A DNA stretch of 61,454 nt from the NCBI RefSeq assembly GCF_001045675.1, contig NZ_LEKT01000013.1:1-61454 (forward strand), given 5' to 3'. Source of the DNA: Megasphaera cerevisiae DSM 20462. Its GTDB lineage: Bacteria > Bacillota > Negativicutes > Veillonellales > Megasphaeraceae. This document shows, one piece after another, positions 17,401-25,617 of the stretch. The stretch's first letter is position 1; each line of letters opens with the position of its first letter. The notes below the pieces were generated by a model. That model saw only the letters and a list, made by a program, of their open reading frames with translations. It was not told where the DNA came from and made no database searches. A program made the position numbers and the translations under genes.

Positions 17401-18942
17401 TTATAAATGCTGTGGAATGCCGGGGCCAACAGGCCATCCCATGCAGTACCAAAAAATAAACAAGAGATACCACATAACCAAAAATCCCATCGCATATGGC
17501 ATCATAAGAGCTAAATATGTGCCAATGCCGCTATCCTTTTTATAGCGGCGAATAATTTCCAAAAATAATGGCAAAAACGGATTGACGAGAGCTACCGTAT
17601 TCAACGCGCCATCACCGGCACGAAACGCGACTTGAATAAATGCAGGATGATATCCAAGGAGCATAAACATAGGCACAAAGACGGTAGACAGCAGTGCCCA
17701 TACCGCCGATCCACTGGACGTGAAAACACCAAGAAGTTGTCCAAAAATCATAAAGCACAACAAGGCCGGAAGACCGGTCATCCCAATATTTTGCAGGAAA
17801 TATGCCCCCTTCATAGCAATCATAACGGCCATATTAGTCCAAGCAAATGCCGCAATAAACTGGGCAATAAAGAAAGCCATCACTAAAAACCCAGCCAGGC
17901 TTTTAACAGCTTCCGTCATACAATGCACCATATCATCTGCATTCTTAATTTTTTTCACAGAAATCCCATACGTTAAGCCTACCGTCAGTAAAAAGCCGCA
18001 TAACAAAGGGACTACGCCGCGCAGCAAAGGTGAACCAAGAAGCGAATGCGTCTGCGGATTGCGCAGCAATCCGTTATCAGGAAATATCATTGCAATAACA
18101 ACAAAAACATATATACCCGCAGCAATCAGCGCGTGATGCAGCGCATTTTTTTCTTCTGACGAAATATCTTCTAATACAAGATTGCCATGGGCATGCGCAG
18201 GATCATATATTCCCATGCGAGGTTCAACAAACTTTTCGGTAATGAAGGTCGTTACCGCCGCCAAATAAAAAACAGCAAAAGACATAAAATACCAATTATC
18301 AACAGGTGTAACGGTCATTGTGGGATCCACAATATGTGCCGCCTGCGTTGTAATTCCGGACAAAAGCACATCGGTCGTAACAATAAGGATGTTTGCCGTA
18401 AAGCCCGAATAAATCGCTGCTAAGGAACAGGCAAATCCCACTAAAGGATGACGGCCCAAGGAATAAAACAGCAACGCCGCCAGCGGCGGCATGATGACGA
18501 TAGCCGCGTCTGACGCAATATGACTCATCAAACTGATGAATACGACAGCAAAGGTTACATAACGGCCAGGAATATTATGCATAGAATGCCGTATCAGCGT
18601 CTGTAAAAAACCTGTTTCTGATGCAACTCCCAATCCAAACGTAAGAACAATGATCATTCCCAGAGGCGGAAAGGAAATATAATTTTTAATCATATTGGTC
18701 AATATCCAGTCAAGCCCTTCTGCACTTATCAGGCTCTTGATTTGAATAATTTCACTAGTCTTAGGATTCATAGCCGACACACCGGCAATATGACAAATAT
18801 ACGAAAGAACCGCCAATACAAGGAAAAAAATAAGAAACAAAATTGCCGGATTAGGCAGTTTATTGCCCATCCGTTCCAATCCCTTCAAAAACGCGCCACG
18901 CGTGTCGTCAGTTGAAATCACTGTATCTGTAAAATGATTCAT
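17401..18942 (-). CDS. AbgT-family transporter (p-aminobenzoyl-glutamate type)
   Basis: A 513-residue membrane protein of the AbgT family. It shows the family N-terminus (RMGNKLPNPAILFLIFFLVLA) and about 12 hydrophobic segments, with conserved stretches such as HIASDAAIVIMPPLAALLF, VTPVDNWYFM and TSSGSAVWALLSTVFVPMF. Characterised members import p-aminobenzoyl-glutamate or export p-aminobenzoate and sulfonamides, driven by ion gradients. No AbgA/AbgB peptidase is encoded nearby, so folate-fragment salvage is not supported by context. It may be controlled by the IclR gene downstream. Confidence 0.88.
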   Translation of the reverse strand: MNHFTDTVISTDDTRGAFLKGLERMGNKLPNPAILFLIFFLVLAVLSYICHIAGVSAMNPKTSEIIQIKSLISAEGLDWILTNMIKNYISFPPLGMIIVLTFGLGVASETGFLQTLIRHSMHNIPGRYVTFAVVFISLMSHIASDAAIVIMPPLAALLFYSLGRHPLVGFACSLAAIYSGFTANILIVTTDVLLSGITTQAAHIVDPTMTVTPVDNWYFMSFAVFYLAAVTTFITEKFVEPRMGIYDPAHAHGNLVLEDISSEEKNALHHALIAAGIYVFVVIAMIFPDNGLLRNPQTHSLLGSPLLRGVVPLLCGFLLTVGLTYGISVKKIKNADDMVHCMTEAVKSLAGFLVMAFFIAQFIAAFAWTNMAVMIAMKGAYFLQNIGMTGLPALLCFMIFGQLLGVFTSSGSAVWALLSTVFVPMFMLLGYHPAFIQVAFRAGDGALNTVALVNPFLPLFLEIIRRYKKDSGIGTYLALMMPYAMGFLVMWYLLFIFWYCMGWPVGPGIPQHL

Positions 18943-19271
18943 ATAGCTCCACTTCCTTATAAAAAATATTAATTTTTTAAGACAACTCCTTCGAGGATAA
19001 AGGCAATCTTTTAATATGTCAAGAATATTTTATAAATTTTCTATAATATAAAAGTATTATTTATGCAAATAACTGTATGCGTATATAATAATGTATGTTT
19101 TGCAAACACATCTTCTTTCACTATGCAGCTTTTTCTTCCTGATCAGGCAGCATGTTCAGCAGCGAATACTGCCGCTGTCATTTTCACACAAAAAAAGCAG
19201 CGGCTCTGCATGTCAGTATTACCTCACTGACCTTGCAGAACCGCTGTTAATTATTCATATGGTTTACTGTC
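18943..19271. other. Intergenic region between abgT and the BMC operon
   Basis: It holds the leader and probable promoter of abgT (very AT-rich, 18960-19085) and the long terminator of the BMC operon at 19191-19248. No gene is seen. Confidence 0.6.
19191..19248 (-). terminator. Terminator of the BMC operon
   Basis: On the - strand a long hairpin forms: ACAGCGGTTCTGCA pairs with TGCAGAGCCGCTG, enclosing a second stem GTCAGT/ACTGAC, then CTTTTTTT. It lies 24 bp after the last BMC gene and marks the 3' end of the operon. Confidence 0.92.
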
Positions 19272-19577
19272 TTATCTGACTTCGTCTTTTCCTGCTGTAT
19301 TATCATGCGGAAGAATCAGTTCTACATCTGCATGCGGACGTGGAATGACATGCACAGAAACAAGTTCGCCCACGCGCTGTGCGGCGGCAGCTCCGGCATC
19401 TGTAGCAGCCTTGACAGCGCCCACATCACCGCGAACCATGACGGTCACCAGACCGCCGCCAACTAAAATTTTGCCGATCAAATACACGTTTGCCGCCTTT
19501 ACCATAGCATCGGCTGCTTCAATAGACCCTACTAATCCTTTTGTTTCGATCAATCCCAAAGCTTCTGTTGTACTCAT
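19272..19577 (-). CDS. BMC-H hexameric microcompartment shell protein (PduA/EutM-like)
   Basis: A 101-residue single BMC domain protein of canonical length. Signatures are [20 protein letters not shown] at the N-terminus and the edge motif KAA (residues 26-28), with the pore-lining loop near residue 37-40 in KILVGGG. The protein ends in VIPRPH followed by a short charged tail. Such hexamers tile the facets of the shell and their pores pass small polar substrates. It is the last gene of the operon, just before the terminator, a position typical of the major shell protein. Confidence 0.95.
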   Translation of the reverse strand: MSTTEALGLIETKGLVGSIEAADAMVKAANVYLIGKILVGGGLVTVMVRGDVGAVKAATDAGAAAAQRVGELVSVHVIPRPHADVELILPHDNTAGKDEVR

Positions 19578-19603
19578 GTTTGTGTCCTCCTAAAATATAA
19601 TTT

Positions 19604-20242
19604 TTATTTACCAATTGTGATTTTAGAGCTATTATCTAAATTCATGGCATTGGCTTCTTCTGTATCAATATGACATTCCAGCGCAGAGGTCAGTGTCACT
19701 CGTATGACAACATTTCCCAGCCAGCCACCGCGCGGTCCACCTGCCTGAACAGATACAACTTGTCCGTCAACCACGCCAAATTGCTGCGCATCCTCCGGCA
19801 GCATATGAATATGTCGTTTGGCAATAATAACACCCCGCGGTAAATATATGCTTCTTTCAGGCCCTACCAGCGTAATGCCCGGAGTGCCGTCTAGATCACC
19901 TGACATCTTCAATGGCGCTTTGATTCCCAGTTTAAAGCAATCTGCCCGTAATATTTCAACCTGTGATTCTTTGCGAACCGGCCCCAAGACACGTACTTTT
20001 TCTATCGCTCCATGCGGCCCCGCCAGCGTTACCGTCTCTTTACATGCAAATTGTCCTGGCTGAGATATATCTTTCGTTTTTGTCAGCATATACCCTGTGC
20101 CAAACAGCGCAAACAAATCATACTCTGACAAATGTACATGCCTATTGGATACCCCTACGGGAATAGCTCCAGACTGCAGGCGCATATTGTGTTCTTTTAC
20201 AGCGTCCATTAATAAAGTAACCATAGTATCATATTTCCCCAT
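19604..20242 (-). CDS. pduL: Phosphate acyltransferase PduL
   Basis: A 212-residue PduL. The two beta-barrel halves show the metal-binding histidine motifs VSNRHVHLSEYD near residue 30 and AKRHIHMLPEDA near 138, with ECHIDTEEAN near 190. PduL converts acyl-CoA and phosphate to acyl-phosphate, recycling CoA inside BMCs. The N-terminal MVTLLMDAVKEHNMRLQ could form the short amphipathic helix that targets PduL to the lumen. Its start overlaps the stop of the aldehyde dehydrogenase gene (TAATG), so the two are translationally coupled. Acetyl versus propionyl preference cannot be decided. Confidence 0.93.
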   Translation of the reverse strand: MGKYDTMVTLLMDAVKEHNMRLQSGAIPVGVSNRHVHLSEYDLFALFGTGYMLTKTKDISQPGQFACKETVTLAGPHGAIEKVRVLGPVRKESQVEILRADCFKLGIKAPLKMSGDLDGTPGITLVGPERSIYLPRGVIIAKRHIHMLPEDAQQFGVVDGQVVSVQAGGPRGGWLGNVVIRVTLTSALECHIDTEEANAMNLDNSSKITIGK

Positions 20243-21732
20243 TAAAACTCACCCTTTTGCTTCAGCAGCTGCAGCACTTCGTTGACTACAGCCATTAGCT
20301 GCTCGTCTCCGGTATCTCCTGACGGTACACCTCCGACCACTCCTGCCGGTGCCGGTACTGCACAAGGGCCGGCCGGTCTGACCTCATGAATTCCATATGC
20401 AACGCGTTTGATATTCATCAAATGAAGCGGAGTCACATTATCTGCGGTCGCACTGCCGCCCCAAGTGCCGCATCCCAGCGTAAATGATGGTGCCAAACCA
20501 GTACTGATACCTACACCGCCATGTGTTGCCGGCGTATTGACAATAATACGAAATACCGGTTTTTCATAGAAACGCCGGACTATCTCCGGATCATCTGTAT
20601 GAATTGACATCGTATGTCCCATGCCGCAATTTTTCAACAGGCGAATACACAATTCACAAGCTTCATGCCAATCCTTCACTGTATAAAATCCCAGGACAGT
20701 CGTCAGTTTTTCATAAGAGAGAGGATACCCTTCACCAACTCCGTCCTGTTCGCCGATCAGTACCTTGGTATTAGCTGGAATAACAATACCCGCTGCATCA
20801 GCAATAACTTGAGGTGCCCGTCCCACGAACTGCGCATTCATATTGTGTCCATTTTTAAATAAAAGGCTGCAAACTTTGCCGGTTTCTTCTTTATTCATAA
20901 AATACCCGCCAAGACGTCTGAATTCTTCAATAACCTGTGCTCGATTGCCTTCCTCAACAATGACAGATTGTTCAGAAGCGCAAATCGTGCCATAGTCAAA
21001 GGTTTTGCTGATCATAATATCTTCAACAGATTTTTTAACATCGGCGGTGTGCTCAATATAGGATGGTCCATTGCCGGGCCCCACCCCTAATGCCGGTTTA
21101 CCGCAGCTGTATGCGGCCTTCACCATGGCCGAGCCCCCCGTAGCAATAATCATTTTTACTTCCTCACTATGCATCAGCTCATTTGTCGCTGCCATAGACG
21201 GATGCGTAATGCACTCAATAGTATGCGCCGGAGCACCAGCAGTTTCTGCTGCTTCCGCCATAAGTCGTGCCGCCTCAGAAGTACATTTCAATGCCGCCGG
21301 ATGCGGTGAAAAAACGATAGTATTCCGCGATTTCAGTGCTATCATAGCATTATAAATAACCGTCGATGTAGGGTTTGTAGAAGGAATAATTCCCAAAACA
21401 ACGCCTACCGGTTCACCTATTTCTGTAATGCGATTCGCCTTGTCTTCCCGGATAACTCCAATCGTTTTCATATCTTTGATGTACTCATAGACATTTTCAG
21501 AAGCAACCTGATTTTTTACTGTTTTGTCTTCCACCTTGCCAAAGCCAGTTTCTTCAACGGCCATTCTCGCCAGCGTCGCTGCATTTTCCTCCGCTACCCG
21601 TACCATGTTCTGCAAAATTTTATCCACCTGCTCATTGGTAAACCTGCAAAACTGTTCTTCGGCCTCATTGGCTTGCCGCACCACATTTCTGGCTTCTTGC
21701 ATAGTTTGTAAATCATAATCAAAATTTCCCAA
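20242..21732 (-). CDS. eutE: CoA-acylating aldehyde dehydrogenase (EutE/PduP-like)
   Basis: A 496-residue acylating aldehyde dehydrogenase. The catalytic cysteine is Cys251 in TFDYGTICASEQSVIVEE, and the nucleotide-binding part has GIIPSTNPTSTVIYNAM near residue 114 and ATGGSAMVKAAYSCGKP near 198. It oxidises a short aldehyde with NAD and CoA to acyl-CoA. After a Gly/Pro-rich linker (PAPAGVVGGVPSGDTG) the protein ends in the amphipathic stretch LMAVVNEVLQLLKQKGEF, which looks like a C-terminal encapsulation peptide. It is the only core enzyme of the operon acting on an aldehyde. Acetaldehyde is the likeliest substrate, but propionaldehyde is possible. Confidence 0.93.
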   Translation of the reverse strand: MGNFDYDLQTMQEARNVVRQANEAEEQFCRFTNEQVDKILQNMVRVAEENAATLARMAVEETGFGKVEDKTVKNQVASENVYEYIKDMKTIGVIREDKANRITEIGEPVGVVLGIIPSTNPTSTVIYNAMIALKSRNTIVFSPHPAALKCTSEAARLMAEAAETAGAPAHTIECITHPSMAATNELMHSEEVKMIIATGGSAMVKAAYSCGKPALGVGPGNGPSYIEHTADVKKSVEDIMISKTFDYGTICASEQSVIVEEGNRAQVIEEFRRLGGYFMNKEETGKVCSLLFKNGHNMNAQFVGRAPQVIADAAGIVIPANTKVLIGEQDGVGEGYPLSYEKLTTVLGFYTVKDWHEACELCIRLLKNCGMGHTMSIHTDDPEIVRRFYEKPVFRIIVNTPATHGGVGISTGLAPSFTLGCGTWGGSATADNVTPLHLMNIKRVAYGIHEVRPAGPCAVPAPAGVVGGVPSGDTGDEQLMAVVNEVLQLLKQKGEF

Positions 21733-21775
21733 GAATATCTTCCCCTTTCATGCTATGTATTTATAAAGCACATCT

Positions 21776-22414
21776 CTATTCCTCAGCCACATCATCTCTA
21801 CGGTAATATGCTATGATAAGCTGAATAAGCGTTCCTTTACTTACCCTGTATAACTCTCTGCCGGTAAGGCCAAGTCCCGAATATTCCCGTATCAGATGCC
21901 GCAAAACAGATACTGTCATCTTTTTCAACAGATTCGACACTATGTCGATACCATATTGGATAACCAATTCATCTATATTAATTTTTTGAAGCGACATGAT
22001 CTGGTTTTTATCAAAGGAAGGAATATGGAAACGCTCTGATTTCGTGCTGTCTGCCATCGCTGTTTCCGGATAGTGTATCCGCTGGCTTTTCTCTTCTATA
22101 CCGCTTTCTGCTGCATTGCGGCTGCAAAGACTTTTTATGTCTTCGGACAAAATAATCATCTCAATATCTGCATGCGGTCTTGGAATAATATGCTGCGAAA
22201 CAAGCGTTTTCCGCCCAAATATCCCTACTGCCGCCGCGCCAGCTTCAACAGCTGCCTGTACTGCTCCCACGTCTCCGGTTATACAGATAGTCACCAGTCC
22301 ACCGCCAGTTAATGTTTGACTGAGCAACGTAGTCCGTGCCGCTTTAAGCATGACATCCGCGCATTCAATAGCAGGAACCAAGCCGTTCGTCTCAATCATG
22401 CCAAGCGCATCCAT
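21776..22414 (-). CDS. BMC-H shell protein with long C-terminal extension
   Basis: Residues 1-88 are a canonical BMC domain (MDALGMIETNGLVPAIECAD, RTTLLSQTLTGGGLVTI, VIGF-like core, IIPRPHADIE). It is followed by about 120 extra residues, more than double the usual length. The extension has a charged linker (residues ~95-140) and a helical C-terminal domain, including VSNLLKKMTVSVLRHLIREY and GRELYRVSKGTLIQLI. EutK and PduK also have C-terminal additions (a winged helix in EutK, a cysteine cluster in PduK), but this one has no cysteine cluster and I cannot assign it. It may bind cargo or another lumen partner, which is inference. Confidence 0.88.
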   Translation of the reverse strand: MDALGMIETNGLVPAIECADVMLKAARTTLLSQTLTGGGLVTICITGDVGAVQAAVEAGAAAVGIFGRKTLVSQHIIPRPHADIEMIILSEDIKSLCSRNAAESGIEEKSQRIHYPETAMADSTKSERFHIPSFDKNQIMSLQKINIDELVIQYGIDIVSNLLKKMTVSVLRHLIREYSGLGLTGRELYRVSKGTLIQLIIAYYRRDDVAEE

Positions 22415-22436
22415 TCTCTATCACGTCCTTTCTATG

Positions 22437-23084
22437 TTATTTCCCGCCAGTAATATAGCGGTTATAAAATAATTTTGCATATCCTGCTGTACTCCAAAGA
22501 ACATCTGCATTTTCGGGAATGAAAATAACGTCTCCCTGACGAGCGGTATATGTGCTGCCATTGATTGCAATCGTAAGTTGTCCCTCCATAACGATATCTG
22601 TTTCTTCATATCCTATCAGCGTTCGTTTAAAGTCGGAATGATCTACTATCAAAAATCCCGAACGTATCCGCGACTTTTGCGGATGAATGACTTCCTGACA
22701 GGTAACATTGACATTACGCTGCGTTGCATCAAAAGCATGATACCTAACAGAATCACCCCGTACTACCTTTAACCCGCTTTTCCCTTCTACGGCCGCGTCA
22801 TAGGGTGTTTCCGTAAGCAGCCCCTGAGATTGCAATACCTGCCTGACAAGTTGCAGAATCAATTCTTTATTATTTTCTTGTTGGGGTTCTATCTGAACAA
22901 AAGCAGCTGCATCTGAACTACTGTTTTGTAAGTTGCTTTCGTCTTTTACAACAAAGTGAAGACCTTTTTCTTTAGCTAAATCCTGTGCTGCCGCGGTGAT
23001 CAAGGTTCCCGGTTTGATATATATTTTTACAGTTCCTGACAAAATAGCGGCTTTTACTTGACCCACACATATCAAATCCTTCAC
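22437..23084 (-). CDS. eutQ: EutQ-like cupin protein
   Basis: A 215-residue protein read from the GTG at 23084, which has GGGAGG at good spacing; the in-frame ATG at 23114 would run into the upstream stop region. The N-terminal part (MKDLICVGQVKAAILSG, KPGTLITAAAQDLAKEKG) matches EutQ. The C-terminal cupin barrel has EETDIVMEGQLTIAINGST and GDVIFIPENADVLWS. EutQ of Salmonella has been reported to have acetate kinase activity, which would complete acyl-phosphate to acid plus ATP after PduL; that role here is inferred. It lies between BMC shell genes. Confidence 0.85.
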   Translation of the reverse strand: MKDLICVGQVKAAILSGTVKIYIKPGTLITAAAQDLAKEKGLHFVVKDESNLQNSSSDAAAFVQIEPQQENNKELILQLVRQVLQSQGLLTETPYDAAVEGKSGLKVVRGDSVRYHAFDATQRNVNVTCQEVIHPQKSRIRSGFLIVDHSDFKRTLIGYEETDIVMEGQLTIAINGSTYTARQGDVIFIPENADVLWSTAGYAKLFYNRYITGGK

Positions 23085-23117
23085 GCTATCACCTCCCGTT
23101 CTGCCGGACACCACAAC

Positions 23118-23666
23118 CTACATCAATGCGTCCCATAATTTTTCTGCCGGTGAGGGAATTACCTCCAAATCAACAAGCAGTCCTTTTTTCTGTATATAAT
23201 TCTTTCCCGCTTCTGCCGCTGCATCTACGGCAGCAACATCGCCGGTAAAAGTAAAAAATGCTTTTCCACCTAATCCGCTGCCTAATCGCAGTTCCATTCC
23301 CTGAATATTTGCCGCCTTTAGCGCTACATCAGCTGAAATAATCATAGATGCTAAAGAAAATGATTCTATAATACCCAATGCTGCCCGTTCTTCTGGAATT
23401 GTTGTAGAAGAAATTGCGGGGAAAATACCTGGATGAACATTAGGAATAACAAAGCTGTCAATTAGATATTCTCCTGCAGCTTCAACGCCTGCATTGACAG
23501 AACTTTCTACAGCAGAAACATTTCCTTGTATCAATACAATGTACTTACCCGGACATACTGCCGTAGTGCAAATTGCTTCTACAGCAGCAGTCTTGATCAT
23601 CAGATCGGCTGCGTAGATTCCTCTGGCTATACTGTTGAGTTCAATCATACCAATTGCATTATACAT
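23118..23666 (-). CDS. pduT: BMC-T tandem-domain trimeric shell protein (PduT-like)
   Basis: A 182-residue protein with two BMC domains, about residues 1-88 and 95-175 (AIGMIELNSIARGIYAADLM and ALGIIESFSLASMIISADVA). Cys38 in AVCPGKYIV sits where PduT holds the cysteine that coordinates a [4Fe-4S] cluster in the trimer pore, suggesting electron transfer across the shell. This fits the adjacent PduS gene, whose 3' end it overlaps by 8 bp. It is the only tandem-domain shell protein in the operon. Confidence 0.92.
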   Translation of the reverse strand: MYNAIGMIELNSIARGIYAADLMIKTAAVEAICTTAVCPGKYIVLIQGNVSAVESSVNAGVEAAGEYLIDSFVIPNVHPGIFPAISSTTIPEERAALGIIESFSLASMIISADVALKAANIQGMELRLGSGLGGKAFFTFTGDVAAVDAAAEAGKNYIQKKGLLVDLEVIPSPAEKLWDALM

Positions 23667-24996
23667 ACGCTCCCACCTTTATTTTGATAATCTGTTCTGT
23701 AATATTGGCAACAGTTCCATTCATACTGGCATGAACAGCCGCACCCAGACTGCCTTCCTTGATTTCTCCGATAAGCTGCCCTTCTGTTACCACGTCTCCT
23801 ACCTTTACAACCGGCTGCGCAGGTGCTCCCACATGCTGCTGCAGGGAAATGCCAATTTCCTGCGGATCAAAATGTATCTCAGTCAAAGGAGCCGCTCCAT
23901 CAAAAGGCGTAAGCCCCAATCTGGCAATAAGTCTTTTGCTAGGCACCAATCGGTAGGAACGGGATTCCCGCGGTGTGTAGGTTTCTTTAAAGGGTGTATA
24001 TTTCACGCCCTTTTCTCTTAATTTCCCTTTACACCAAACATTCACGGCGCGGGGACTGAGCTGCGCCTGACAGGAAAACATTTCACACAAATTACATTGA
24101 CTGCATAACTGAGCTATTTTCATACTTTCCGCATCATTGGGTGTATATTTGATGACCCGCATCATTTTATGAGGTTGCATATTATGTCCCAATAAATAAC
24201 GGGGACACATGTCTGTACACATCCGGCATTGTTCACAGGAAGTCCGCCCCACAATCCGTGCCTGATCAAAGGTCATCATCTTTTTACGGATCAGGTAATG
24301 TTCCTTTTTTAAAATAATAAAACCTTTATTTTTTTTCGTCACATATCCGTCATACGCATCCATTACGCTTCCCATCATAGGTCCGCCATTAATGACCCCG
24401 TACTCATCCAAATTTTTAATACCACTCAGCAAAAGCACGTCCTTTACCGGAACTCCTACCGGAACTTTTACAGTAATCGGCCGGGGAATGTCTCCATTCA
24501 AAGTAATGTAGGTTTCCGTCACACTTTTCCCCACTGCCGCATGGGCTACATTCAAGGCCGTTTCCGCATTAATAACAACACACCCTACAGCCAACGGAAT
24601 AGCGCATTCCGGAACAACACGTCCCGTTAGTTCATAGACCAATACTTGTTCATCTCCGGCCGGATAAATATCCGGTAATATACCAACCTTCACATAATCT
24701 TCAAGGTGTAACAACCGAATATGATCCTTTAAAATGCGGATCACATCCTCATGCTTGCCTTTAATACCGATAATCGCTTTACCTGCCTGCACCTGCCGGC
24801 CTGCTGCGGCAAGACCCTGAATAATGTCATCCGGATATAACGCCATCAGTTGTTGGTCCACTCGCAGAAGCGGCTCACATTCGGCACCATTAAGCAATAT
24901 ATAATCAGCACTTGCATCCAGCTTGACATGTGTCGGAAAACCGGCTCCGCCGGCACCAATAACCCCGGCAGCGCGAACCTGATTTAGTAAATCCAA
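23659..24996 (-). CDS. pduS: PduS-like flavin/iron-sulfur oxidoreductase
   Basis: A 445-residue protein of the RnfC/PduS type. The N-terminal part has the flavin/NADH-binding motif GVIGAGGAGFPTHVKL and NGAECEPLLRVDQQL. The middle has two [4Fe-4S] motifs, CEQCRMCTDMCPRYLL and CSQCNLCEMFSCQA, and the C-terminus carries a barrel-sandwich (lipoyl-like) domain with VGDVVTEGQLIGEIKEG. In PDU compartments PduS is a cobalamin reductase; in B12-free compartments similar proteins move electrons from NADH, perhaps across a PduT pore. Which applies here is open because no B12 enzyme is present in the window. Confidence 0.92.
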   Translation of the reverse strand: MDLLNQVRAAGVIGAGGAGFPTHVKLDASADYILLNGAECEPLLRVDQQLMALYPDDIIQGLAAAGRQVQAGKAIIGIKGKHEDVIRILKDHIRLLHLEDYVKVGILPDIYPAGDEQVLVYELTGRVVPECAIPLAVGCVVINAETALNVAHAAVGKSVTETYITLNGDIPRPITVKVPVGVPVKDVLLLSGIKNLDEYGVINGGPMMGSVMDAYDGYVTKKNKGFIILKKEHYLIRKKMMTFDQARIVGRTSCEQCRMCTDMCPRYLLGHNMQPHKMMRVIKYTPNDAESMKIAQLCSQCNLCEMFSCQAQLSPRAVNVWCKGKLREKGVKYTPFKETYTPRESRSYRLVPSKRLIARLGLTPFDGAAPLTEIHFDPQEIGISLQQHVGAPAQPVVKVGDVVTEGQLIGEIKEGSLGAAVHASMNGTVANITEQIIKIKVGAYV

Positions 24997-25017
24997 AAGT
25001 ATTCACCTCTCCATAAA

Positions 25018-25278
25018 TTAAAATGTACATTCTGCATCAATAATTCCGATAATAACGGCATCAATTGGTACATTATCCTGATCAAATATCTGCCGGGCGG
25101 CACTCCCTTGACTGACAATAACCCGTTCTCCAATGCCGGCATTGATCAAATCAGCCGCAATAAGCAGTCTGCCTGCATCTGTCCCGCCCAACACCTCCAC
25201 AAGCATAAATTTAATACCAACGAGACGGTCCACCTTTCGCGTCGACCAAATACTATCGATTACCTTTGCTGCTATCAT
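25018..25278 (-). CDS. eutN: BMC-P pentameric vertex protein (EutN/CcmL family), copy A
   Basis: An 86-residue EutN/CcmL protein. The signature GIKFMLVEVLGGTDAGRLL and the GIGERVIVSQGSAARQIF loop are intact. Five-fold proteins of this kind cap the vertices of the shell. It lies 14 bp downstream of a related gene; both start MIAAKVI. Confidence 0.94.
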   Translation of the reverse strand: MIAAKVIDSIWSTRKVDRLVGIKFMLVEVLGGTDAGRLLIAADLINAGIGERVIVSQGSAARQIFDQDNVPIDAVIIGIIDAECTF

Positions 25279-25292
25279 ACTGTCACCTACTT

Positions 25293-25556
25293 TTATAATC
25301 TGTACCGTGTTGTCGAATCACATTTAATGATAACCGCATCAATTGGCATCTTATCATGCGCAAACGCCTGCCAGTCTGAATTTTCCTGGCGGATAATAAC
25401 GCGTTCTCCAACATGGACCCGCCCCATATCGGCGGCAATAACCAATCGGCCCGCATCTGTCCCGCCAAGAATTTTCGCAAGCACAAACTGAATCCCCGTA
25501 AGACAGTTCAGCCTTTTTGCCACCTCAATACTAGCAATTACTTTTGCTGCTATCAT
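25293..25556 (-). CDS. eutN: BMC-P pentameric vertex protein (EutN/CcmL family), copy B
   Basis: An 87-residue paralogue of the next gene with the same MIAAKVI start, GIQFVLAKILGGTDAGRLV and HVGERVIIRQENS. The two have clearly diverged in the second half, so this is an old duplication rather than a recent one. Two pentamer genes side by side could give mixed vertices or tune compartment size. Confidence 0.94.
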   Translation of the reverse strand: MIAAKVIASIEVAKRLNCLTGIQFVLAKILGGTDAGRLVIAADMGRVHVGERVIIRQENSDWQAFAHDKMPIDAVIIKCDSTTRYRL

Positions 25557-25617
25557 GCTGATCTACCTACTTTTTTCAAGCTGTATATATTTTAAATTCG
25601 ATTTATACTGAACCTGC

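Noticed and set aside
17401-18942. Folate-fragment salvage locus based on the AbgT transporter
   Set aside because: No AbgA/AbgB peptidase genes are adjacent, so only the transporter family is called.
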